A DNA stretch of 64,000 nt from AWTP1-13 sp963775835 (GTDB lineage: Bacteria > Pseudomonadota > Alphaproteobacteria > Rhizobiales > Hyphomicrobiaceae), in the NCBI GenBank assembly GCA_963775835.1, contig CAVZKV010000012.1, positions 496,001-560,000 of the forward strand, read 5' to 3'. Below are positions 19,512-28,000 of this stretch, piece by piece. Numbering within the stretch: position 1 is the stretch's first letter; each line of letters opens with the position of its first letter. A program made the translations under genes and the position numbers. The notes under the pieces were generated by a model. That model was not told the origin of the DNA. It saw only the letters and a list, made by a program, of their open reading frames with translations, and did not search any database.

Positions 19512-21359
19512 ATGTCCGAAAGCAAAATTGGCGGTTCCGAGCCCGGGCGCGTTAACCGCTATCGCTCCCACACCTGCGGCGCCCTGCGCGCAGCCAACGT
19601 CGGCAGCAGCGTGCGCCTGTCGGGTTGGGTGCACCGGGTGCGCGACCATGGCGGGCTGCTCTTTATCGATCTGCGCGACCACTACGGGATCACCCAGGTC
19701 GTGGCGGATCCCGACAGTCCCGCCTTCAAGGTCGCCGAAAGCGTGCGCTCGGAGTGGGTGGTCCGCGTCGAGGGCAGCGTACGCAATCGGCCCGAAGGCA
19801 CCGTCAACCCCGAGCTGCCGACCGGCGCGGTCGAGGTGTTTGCCAGCGAGATCCTGGTGCTGTCGGCCGCCAAGGAGCTGCCGGTCCCGGTGTTCGGGGA
19901 GCCGGACTACCCCGAGGACCTGCGGCTGCAATACCGCTTCCTCGATCTGAGGCGAGAGTCGCTGCACAACAACATCATGCTGCGCAACGAGATCATTGCC
20001 TCGATCCGGCAGCGCATGCGCGCGGCCGGCTTTTTCGAGTTCCAGACCCCGATCCTCACGGCCTCGAGCCCCGAGGGCGCGCGCGACTACCTGGTGCCCT
20101 CGCGCGTGCACCCGGGCAAATTCTACGCCCTGCCGCAGGCGCCACAGCAATTCAAACAGCTGATCATGATCGCCGGCTTCGATCGCTACTTTCAGATCGC
20201 CCCGTGCTTTCGCGACGAAGACGCGCGCGCCGACCGCTCGCCGGGCGAGTTTTATCAGCTCGACTTGGAAATGAGTTTCGTCGAGCAGGAGGACGTATTC
20301 GCCGCCGTCGAGCCCGTGATGCGCGGCGTGTTCGAGGAGTTCGCCAACGGCAAGCCGGTCACGGCGCAATTCCCGCGCATCGCCTACGACGAGGCGATCG
20401 GGAAGTACGGCACCGACAAGCCGGATCTGCGCAACCCGATTGCCATGAGCGACGTCACCCGGCATTTCCGCGGCTCGGGATTTAAGGTGTTTGCCGGCAT
20501 GATCGAGCGGGACCCCAAGGCACGCATCTGGGCGATTCCGGCGCCGGGCGGCGGCTCGCGCGCCTTTTGCGACCGCATGAACGGCTGGGCCCAGCGCGAA
20601 GGCCAGCCCGGCCTCGGCTACATCTTCTGGCGCGAAGGTGAGGCCGGCGCCGGCGTGGAGGCCTCAGGGCCGATTGCCAAGAACCTCGGCCCGGAACGCA
20701 GCCAGGCCTTGCAAAAAGAGCTCGGCCTCAAGGTCGGCGACGCGCTGTTCTTCGCCGCCGGCAATCCGGACAAGTTTTACCGGTTCGCCGGCGAGGCCCG
20801 CACCATGCTTGGCCGCGAGCTGAAATTGATCGACGAGAACCGCTTCGAGTTCTGCTGGATCGTCGACTTCCCAATGTTTGAGTGGAACGAAGAAGAAAAG
20901 AAGATCGACTTTTCCCATAATCCCTTCTCGATGCCGCAGGGCGGACTGGCCGCGCTGGAGGCCGCCAAGTCGAACGAAGACCTACTAAAGATCAAGGCCT
21001 ATCAGTACGACATCGTTTGCAACGGCGTAGAGCTCAGCTCAGGGGCCATCCGCAATCACCTGCCCGACATTATGTACAAGGCCTTCGCCATCGCCGGCTA
21101 CGGACCCGAGGTGCTGGAGGCCAAGTTTGGCGGCATGCTGAAAGCGCTGAGCTACGGTGCTCCCCCGCACGGCGGCATCGCGCCCGGCATCGACCGTATT
21201 GTCATGCTGCTGGCAGGCGCCAGCAACCTGCGCGACGTCATCATGTTTCCGATGAACCAGCAGGCGCAGGACCTGCTGATGGGGGCGCCGAGCGAGGTGA
21301 GCGCCAAGCAATTGCGCGAACTACACATCCGCTTGGCCTTGCCCGACCACAAGCGCTGA
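19512..21359 (+). CDS. aspS: Aspartyl-tRNA synthetase (probably non-discriminating)
   Basis: Class II synthetase, 615 residues. In order: the N-terminal OB-fold anticodon-binding domain (RLSGWVHRVRDHGGLLFIDL), motif 1 (FEFQTPILTASSPEGARDY), motif 2 (FRDEDARADRSPGEF), the bacterial GAD insertion domain (about 300-420) and motif 3 (GIAPGIDRIVML). Alphaproteobacterial enzymes of this type usually also charge tRNA-Asn, to be amidated by GatCAB; that is family knowledge, not seen here. The ATG at 19512 was chosen over one 23 codons earlier because it gives the usual short leader. Confidence 0.97.
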   Translation: MSESKIGGSEPGRVNRYRSHTCGALRAANVGSSVRLSGWVHRVRDHGGLLFIDLRDHYGITQVVADPDSPAFKVAESVRSEWVVRVEGSVRNRPEGTVNPELPTGAVEVFASEILVLSAAKELPVPVFGEPDYPEDLRLQYRFLDLRRESLHNNIMLRNEIIASIRQRMRAAGFFEFQTPILTASSPEGARDYLVPSRVHPGKFYALPQAPQQFKQLIMIAGFDRYFQIAPCFRDEDARADRSPGEFYQLDLEMSFVEQEDVFAAVEPVMRGVFEEFANGKPVTAQFPRIAYDEAIGKYGTDKPDLRNPIAMSDVTRHFRGSGFKVFAGMIERDPKARIWAIPAPGGGSRAFCDRMNGWAQREGQPGLGYIFWREGEAGAGVEASGPIAKNLGPERSQALQKELGLKVGDALFFAAGNPDKFYRFAGEARTMLGRELKLIDENRFEFCWIVDFPMFEWNEEEKKIDFSHNPFSMPQGGLAALEAAKSNEDLLKIKAYQYDIVCNGVELSSGAIRNHLPDIMYKAFAIAGYGPEVLEAKFGGMLKALSYGAPPHGGIAPGIDRIVMLLAGASNLRDVIMFPMNQQAQDLLMGAPSEVSAKQLRELHIRLALPDHKR

Positions 21360-21393
21360 GGCGCTTGCCGGCGATAGGTGACAATCGGCTAGT

Positions 21394-22752
21394 CTAGCCC
21401 GAAGACGCGCGACCGCGTCCGGCCAGCAGGCGATCGACCATGGCCAGCGCCGAGCCCAGATAGTTGGCGGGGTCGGTCAGCTGGCGCAGTCGCGCGGCAT
21501 CGAGATGCGTGGTCACCTTATCCTCGCGCTCGAGTTCGGCCAGCAAAGGCGTACCGTTGGCGAGCGCCGCGCGCGAGGCGTGCGCAATGATGTGGTGGGC
21601 CTCCTGCCGGCCGGTGTACTCGGCCAGCGCCATCATCACCGCCTCCGCGACGATGGCGCCTCCCGTCAGCTCGAGGTTGCGCCGCATGCGCTCCGGCTCG
21701 ACGATCAGCCCCTCCAGCATGGTGCGCGCATGCGCAAGCGCCGCGCCGGTTGCCAGGAAGGCCTCGGGCAAGGCCAGCCATTCGAGGTGCCAGGGGCCGG
21801 TCGCCCGCTCATGATCCGCCGCCACCGCATCGAGCATCAGCCCGGCATGCTGGCGCACGATCCGGGCGGCCGCGATAATCAGCTCGCAGGCAATCGGATT
21901 GCGCTTTTGCGGCATGGTCGAAGAGGAGCCCCGGCCCTCTTCGAAGGGTTCGAATGCCTCCGCAACCTCGGTCTGCATCATCAGCATGATATCGGTTGCG
22001 ATCTTGGCCAGGCTGCCGGCGATCAAGGCCAGCAGCGCCACGGCTTCCGCCACATTGTCCCTGCCCACATGCCAGGGCATGGCGGCGCTGCCGAGACCGA
22101 GCTCCCCCATCAGAGCATCGTGCACGGCAAGCCCCTTGTCGCCCAGCGAAGCCAGCGTACCCGCCGCGCCGGCGAACTGCCCGACCAATAGGCGCGGCTT
22201 GATCTCTTCGAGCCGCCGGCGATGGCGCACAACCGCACTGAGCCACACCGCCGCCTTGTAGCCAAAGGTGATCGGCAGCGCGTGCTGCAGATGCGTGCGG
22301 CCGGCCATCACCGTGCCGCGAAAAGTCTTGGCCAGTTCCGTCAGGGCGCCATCGATCGCGGCGAGGTCGCGCTCGACGATCGCCAAGGCCGCCTTGATCT
22401 GCAGCACAACAGCGGTATCCATGATGTCTTGCGTGGTCGCACCCCAGTGCAGGTAGCGCCCGGCCGCGCCGCATTGCTTGGCGAGCTGGGCGACCAGGCC
22501 GACGATGGGATAGCCGACCAGGTTCGTGGCTTGCCGCAACTGAGAAAGGTCGATGTCTTTGGCGCTGGCCAGACGCTTGATGCTGGCGGCTGCGTCCTGC
22601 GGAATGATGCCGAGCCGGGCCTCGACCTGGGCGAGCGCCACCTCAACCTCGACATAGCGCGCCACCGTCGCCGGCTCAGAGAAAATGTCGCGCATGGCAG
22701 GCGTGGCGAAGGTGTCGCGGAAAATTGCAGAATCAAAGACCGTCGCAGCCAT
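21394..22752 (-). CDS. Fumarase/aspartase-superfamily lyase (PcaB- or adenylosuccinate-lyase-like)
   Basis: The 452-residue protein carries the superfamily signature GSSSTMPQKRNPIACE (about residues 280-295), a catalytic-region GRTHLQHALPITFG and the first conserved block HWGATTQDIMDT. The C-terminal pattern EYTGRQEAHHIIAHASRAAL resembles 3-carboxy-cis,cis-muconate cycloisomerase-like members more than PurB, but no pca or other aromatic degradation genes are nearby, so the substrate is uncertain. The ATG at 22752 was chosen for MAATVFDSAIFRDTF. It converges on aspS with a 34-base gap. Confidence 0.8.
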   Translation of the reverse strand: MAATVFDSAIFRDTFATPAMRDIFSEPATVARYVEVEVALAQVEARLGIIPQDAAASIKRLASAKDIDLSQLRQATNLVGYPIVGLVAQLAKQCGAAGRYLHWGATTQDIMDTAVVLQIKAALAIVERDLAAIDGALTELAKTFRGTVMAGRTHLQHALPITFGYKAAVWLSAVVRHRRRLEEIKPRLLVGQFAGAAGTLASLGDKGLAVHDALMGELGLGSAAMPWHVGRDNVAEAVALLALIAGSLAKIATDIMLMMQTEVAEAFEPFEEGRGSSSTMPQKRNPIACELIIAAARIVRQHAGLMLDAVAADHERATGPWHLEWLALPEAFLATGAALAHARTMLEGLIVEPERMRRNLELTGGAIVAEAVMMALAEYTGRQEAHHIIAHASRAALANGTPLLAELEREDKVTTHLDAARLRQLTDPANYLGSALAMVDRLLAGRGRASSG

Positions 22753-22915
22753 CGTCAGTCCCGCCCCCATTGGTGCCGTCGCCGTGGCTTGCCTGCAACG
22801 CGCCACGCCACACCCCCATCACAAGCGTGGGGAGCCTCGCGCCGAGGCGCGCCCTGCAGCATAGCAACGCGCCCGGCGCAGCCATTATAGAAACGTGCGC
22901 GCGCCCCCCCGCGCC

Positions 22916-24055
22916 TTATTTGATCAAGGTTGGCTTGTTCAGCGGCGGCGGTGGCGGGCTGGCCGCCTTCGCTTGCGGGGCAACGGCCTGCACGATGCGC
23001 GGGCCTCCGGGGCGGGCTTGCTCCACCGGCGCCACGGCCACCGGCCGCGGCGCGGCGGCCGCCGGGGTGGGCGCCGCGCCCGGCGCGGCCACAGCCGGCC
23101 GTGTCGGCGGCGGCGCGGCCGCGGCCTGGGCGGCGGGCCCCGGGTCGGCGGCCTTCGGCAGGGTCGACGTTTGCGGCTGGTTGGCTTTGCCGGCCGCCGC
23201 CTGCGGTTTGGCTTGGACCGCCCGATTGGCCGCGGTTAACCGGTTGATCAGTTCCTCGGCCACGACGCGGAGGGTGGCGCCGGACTCGCCTGGATATTTG
23301 GCGACATAGGACCGTTCGACGGGACTGAGCTGGGCCGCTACCTGCAGGGCGCTCGTGCGCGGGACGGGCTGCGAAAAGCAGAGGTTGTCGGGGTTCTCCA
23401 TCAGCCAGCGCTGATAGTCGGCGTCGACCGAAGAGTAGGCGTCCTTCATGTTGACGATCACGCCCAGGTTGTCGGCAAAGCCCATCTCCGGGTTGAGGCC
23501 CTTGAAGCGGCGGAACACCTCCAGGCCGCAGGTGGAGACATAGTCGGGCTTGGTCGGGGAAAGATGAAAGTCTGCCTCCCTGAGCCAAGACTCCGTCAAC
23601 ACCGATAGCCCCGGCGGACAGTCGATAAGGACGATGTCGAACACGCCGCGTACGTGATTTAACAAGGCGCCAATGCTGCTGCGGAGCTTGCCGTGCAGGC
23701 TTTCCTTGGACACCTCGCGCTCGAACAAGGTGAGTTGCATATCGCTCGGAACCAGGTAGACCGAGCGCGCCTCGTCCACGTCCGAGACACCCCCCACCAC
23801 GAAGCGCGGCCAGTCGACGGCGACGTTGTTGAGGACGCTTGCCACCAACAAATCAACGATGGTGAGGCCATCCGACTGCAGCCGATGCAGGTTGGCCGGC
23901 GTCAGCAACATGGCGCTAATGCTCGTTTGCGCGTCCGAATCAATGATCAAAACATTCTTGCCGTAGTGCGCCGACAGCGTCTCGGCGAGCGCCAGCACGA
24001 GGGTCGATTTGCCGACCCCACCCTTGGTATTCATCACAGCGATTGCGTTACGCAT
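22916..24055 (-). CDS. ParA/MinD-type ATPase with Pro/Ala-rich tail
   Basis: The first 280 residues are a deviant Walker ATPase: KGGVGKST (11-18), the Walker A' block LIIDSDAQTSIS and VLIDCPPGLSVL. The last 100 residues are almost entirely Ala, Pro, Lys and Gln and probably disordered. There is no ParB, no centromere-like repeat and no replication gene nearby, so chromosome partition is unlikely; positioning of another cargo, as for orphan ParA/MipZ-like proteins, is an inference. The start is the first ATG, which opens directly with the family sequence MRNAIAVMNTKGG. Confidence 0.85.
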   Translation of the reverse strand: MRNAIAVMNTKGGVGKSTLVLALAETLSAHYGKNVLIIDSDAQTSISAMLLTPANLHRLQSDGLTIVDLLVASVLNNVAVDWPRFVVGGVSDVDEARSVYLVPSDMQLTLFEREVSKESLHGKLRSSIGALLNHVRGVFDIVLIDCPPGLSVLTESWLREADFHLSPTKPDYVSTCGLEVFRRFKGLNPEMGFADNLGVIVNMKDAYSSVDADYQRWLMENPDNLCFSQPVPRTSALQVAAQLSPVERSYVAKYPGESGATLRVVAEELINRLTAANRAVQAKPQAAAGKANQPQTSTLPKAADPGPAAQAAAAPPPTRPAVAAPGAAPTPAAAAPRPVAVAPVEQARPGGPRIVQAVAPQAKAASPPPPPLNKPTLIK

Positions 24056-24166
24056 GAAAATCGCCCCCCAATGCGCCGATCCGATCGCCCAGAGCTCGAG
24101 CCTACCTCATCTGCCGGGCAAATATGGCATACTCCCGGTCCATGTCGAGGTGGCGTGGCGCCAGCG

Positions 24167-24823
24167 TCACGCACGGCGCCGGCGGCGGCGCCCGGAAGCT
24201 GTCGGTTCGCGGTGGGCCGCCAAGGGGGCGGCGGCTCCGCCCTCGCGGCGGGCCTCCTGCGGCGGCGGCCGTTCGCGGGCCCAATAGTGATAGTCCGCGT
24301 TGGGCCGCAGGTCGACGGCGGCCGCCAGGCGGTTTGACATGTTGTAGAAGGCGGCCACCGCCGCGATGTCCCAGATATCGCGATCGCTGAAGCCCGCCTC
24401 GCGCAGCCTTTGGCGATCCTGAGCCTCGATCTTGTCGGGCGCCTCCGTTAGCCGGACGGCGAAGTCCAGCATGGCTTTTTGGCGCGAAGGGAGATTGGCG
24501 GCTCGGTAATTCTGCGCGATTTGCTCGCCCACAATCGGGTCGTTGGCGCGTTGGCGCACGGCGGCCCCGTGCGAGGCGAGGCAGTAGTGGCAATGATTGA
24601 CGGCACTGACGGCGACGGCGATCATCTCGCGCTCGAGCTTGGAGAGACCGCTGTCGCCCAGCATCAAGTCGTCGGCCATCAGCACGAAGGCCTTGAGCTT
24701 GGCGTTGTCGAAGGCGTAAGCCTGCAACACGTTGGGCACGAAGCCCAGCTTCTCGCGGCACTTCTCGAAGTAGGCGGCAAGCTCGGGCTCGAGTTCGGCC
24801 GCGGGCTCAAGATTGAGCGCCAT
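24167..24823 (-). CDS. AhpD-like peroxidase-related protein
   Basis: Carboxymuconolactone-decarboxylase/AhpD fold protein of 218 residues. The CxxC active site with its His is seen in AVNHCHYCLASHG (about residues 78-90), the arrangement used for disulfide-linked peroxide reduction. It matches the family of uncharacterised peroxidase-related enzymes. The ATG at 24823 follows a GAGAAGAGAAG site; another ATG seven codons earlier is possible. The last 25 residues are Arg-rich and unlike the family. Confidence 0.85.
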   Translation of the reverse strand: MALNLEPAAELEPELAAYFEKCREKLGFVPNVLQAYAFDNAKLKAFVLMADDLMLGDSGLSKLEREMIAVAVSAVNHCHYCLASHGAAVRQRANDPIVGEQIAQNYRAANLPSRQKAMLDFAVRLTEAPDKIEAQDRQRLREAGFSDRDIWDIAAVAAFYNMSNRLAAAVDLRPNADYHYWARERPPPQEARREGGAAAPLAAHREPTASGRRRRRRA

Positions 24824-25022
24824 CTTCTCTTCTCTCGCCGGCATCGCTTGCGTCCTGGAGGCTGCGTTCTTTTAGGGCACCCGCGTAGGGCATCCGCGTG
24901 CGCCAGCCCGGCGCCAGGCTAGGCCGCCGACGATTGTGAACGAATGATCATGCCGATTGTCAATCCCCAGCCAGCGGTCCACACTTCTTTCGACCCGGAA
25001 ATCGAGGTTGGGATTTCGCCCC

Positions 25023-28000
25023 ATGTCGTTGCAAGCGGTCGCGGGCAAAGGTGGCGCCTTGCGGCAGATCCTGAGGCTCTTGGGCCCCGATCCCTTGGCG
25101 GCGGCCTTTGCACCTTTGCTGCTCGGGCACCACGGCGCTGACGGCTTGGAGCCGCCACGTCTAGCCGAGCTCACGCGGCAAGCCCTCGACTTCATCGCCA
25201 GCAAGCCGCGGGCCCAGCCCAAGGTGCGCCTGCGCACCCTGTCCCCGGGCGATGCGGACGGGCCGATCTCGGTGCTCGAGATCAGCAACGATGACATGCC
25301 CTTCCTGGTCGACTCGATCCTTGGCGAGTTGCAGGCGCGCGGGCTTGGCGTTTCTGCTCTTTTGCACCCCATCTTCAAGACCGACCGCGACGGCGCCGGT
25401 CACCTGCGCCAAATCATAGGCCCGGGTGATGAGAATTGGAATGACGGGCATCAGGAAAGCTATGTCGCCGTTCTCCTCAAGGCCATGCCGGCCGGCGTCA
25501 GCGAGGAGGTGGTGGCGGCGATCTCGGCGATCTTGGGCGAAGTGAGGGTCGCGGTCGGCGACTGGGGCAAGATGCGGCAGCGCCTGGAGGCCGCGATCGC
25601 CGAGTTCGACCGGGTCCGCCCGCCCGTTGCCGCGGATTTGCGCGCCGAAGCGCTGGCCTTTCTCAATTGGCTCGCCAAGGACAACTTCACCTTCCTCGGC
25701 ATGCGCGAATTCGAGCTCACCGGCGACCCCGAAAGCGGCGATCTTCTCCCCCGCCAAGGCAGCGGGCTTGGCGTGTTGCGCAACCCCGCGGTCGAGGTGT
25801 TGCGGCGCGGCAGCGAGCTCGTCGCCATGACGCCCGAGATCCGCCGCTTCTACTTCGCCCCCGCACCGCTGATCATCACCAAGGCCAATGTCGTGAGCCG
25901 GGTGCACCGGCGCGCATACATGGACTATATCGGCATCAAGACCTACCACGGCGATGGCACGCTCAGGGGCGAGCTGCGCGTGGTCGGCCTCTTCACCTCG
26001 CAGGCCTACGTGCGCCTCCCAAGCGAGATTCCATTCCTGCGGCTAAAGGTGGCGCAGGTATTGGCGGCGTCGGGCTACCCCCCGGCCAGCCATGCCGGCA
26101 AGGCGCTGACCAACATCCTCAATACCTTCCCGCGCGATGAGCTGTTCCAGATCGGCGTCGAGCGGCTGCGGCAGTGGAGCGAGGGCATCCTCGATCTCGA
26201 AACGCGGCCGCGCGTCGCCGTCTTTGCCCGCGTCGATCGCTTCGATCGCTTCGTGTCACTCATCATCTATGTTCCCCGCGACCGCTACAATACCGGCGCG
26301 CGCGAGCGGATCGGCGCCTTGCTGGCGGCGGCCTACCACGGTCGCGTATCCGCCTTTTATCCCTACTTTCCCGAAGGCCCGCTGGTGCGCGTGCAATTCA
26401 TTATCGGCCGTCACCGGGGCACAACCCCCAAGGTCGAGCCCGCCTGGCTCGAGGCCGAGATCGCCGAGATTATCCGCACCTGGCAGGACCGGCTGGCGCA
26501 GGCCATCGCCACGCTCGGGCCAAGCGGCGAGGCGCTGATTGCCAAATACGGCAGCGCCTTCCCGGTGGGCTATGCGGAGGGTTTTCCGCCGCAGCGCGCG
26601 CTCAAGGATATCGAGCGCATCGAGCGGCTGGGGCCGGAGCGGCCGATCGCCGTCGACTTCTATCGCCCGGCGGATGCGCCCGCCGACCGCCTGCACGCCG
26701 CGGTCTATCGTTTTGGCGAGCCCATCGCGCTCTCGGAGCGCGTGCCGGTGCTGGAGAACCTGGGCTTTCGCGCCATCGACGAACGCTCCTATCACCTCAA
26801 GCCGCGATTTGCCGATCAGGTGGTCGACGTCACCCTGCACGACATGGTGTTGGAACGCGCGGACGGCGGGCCGATCGAATTGGCGGGCCACGACAGTCGG
26901 CTCGAGGGCTGCTTTCTCGCCGTCTTCCGCGGCGAAGCCGACAACGACGGCTTCAACCGCCTGATCTTGTCGGCAGGGGCGGACTGGCGCGAGGTCGCCG
27001 CCATCCGCGCCTACTGCGCCTACCTGCGCCAGCTCGAGTTGCCCTTCGGGCTGCGCTATCTTGCCGATACCTTGCACCGGCACGCCGGCCTGACGCGCGA
27101 TCTCATCGAGCTGTTCCATCTGCGTTTCGATCCGGGCCGGGCCCTCACCCCAGGTGAGCGCCAGGCGGCGGCGGAGCCGATCCGGCAGCGCATCGAGGGC
27201 GCGCTGGCCAAGGTGCCAAGCCTCGATGAGGATCGCATCCTGCGCCAGGTCTTCAACCTGGTCGCCGCCACGGTCCGCACCAACTTCTATCAGGCGGACG
27301 CCAGTGGCCGGCGTTCCGAGGTGATCAGCTTCAAATTTGACAGCAAGCTGGTGGAGGCGGCGCCGCATCCGCGCCCGTTCCGGGAAATCTGGGTGTACTG
27401 CCCACGCGCGGAAGGCGTGCATTTGCGCTTTGCCCCTATCGCGCGGGGCGGCATCCGCTGGTCGGATCGCGCCCAGGACTTCCGCACCGAGATCCTGGGG
27501 CTGGTGCGGGCGCAACGCGTCAAGAACGCGGTGATCGTTCCCTCCGGAGCCAAGGGCGGCTTTCTGCCCAAGCAGCTGCCGCGCAACGCCAGCCGCGACG
27601 ACGTGCAAAGGGAGGGTATTGCCGCCTATCGGCTGTTCATCTCGGCGCTGCTCGATATCACCGATAATCTGAAGGACGGCAAAATCGTGCCGCCGCGCCT
27701 GCTCGTGCGCCACGATGACGACGACGCTTATCTGGTGGTCGCCGCCGACAAGGGCACGGCGACCTTCTCCGACCTCGCCAACGAGATTTCCGCCGCCCAC
27801 GACTTCTGGCTGGGTGACGCCTTCGCCTCGGGCGGCTCGCAGGGCTACGACCACAAAGGCATGGCGATCACGGCGCGGGGCGCCTGGGAGTGCGTCGAGC
27901 GCCACTTCCGTGAGATGGACTTCGATATTAAGCGTCAGCCGTTCCGGGTGATCGGCGTCGGCGATATGTCGGGCGATGTTTTCGGCAACGGCATGCTGCT

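Noticed and set aside
21394..22752. Naming the lyase gene purB
   Set aside because: The C-terminal pattern fits PcaB-like members better and no purine gene is adjacent, so the specific name is withheld.
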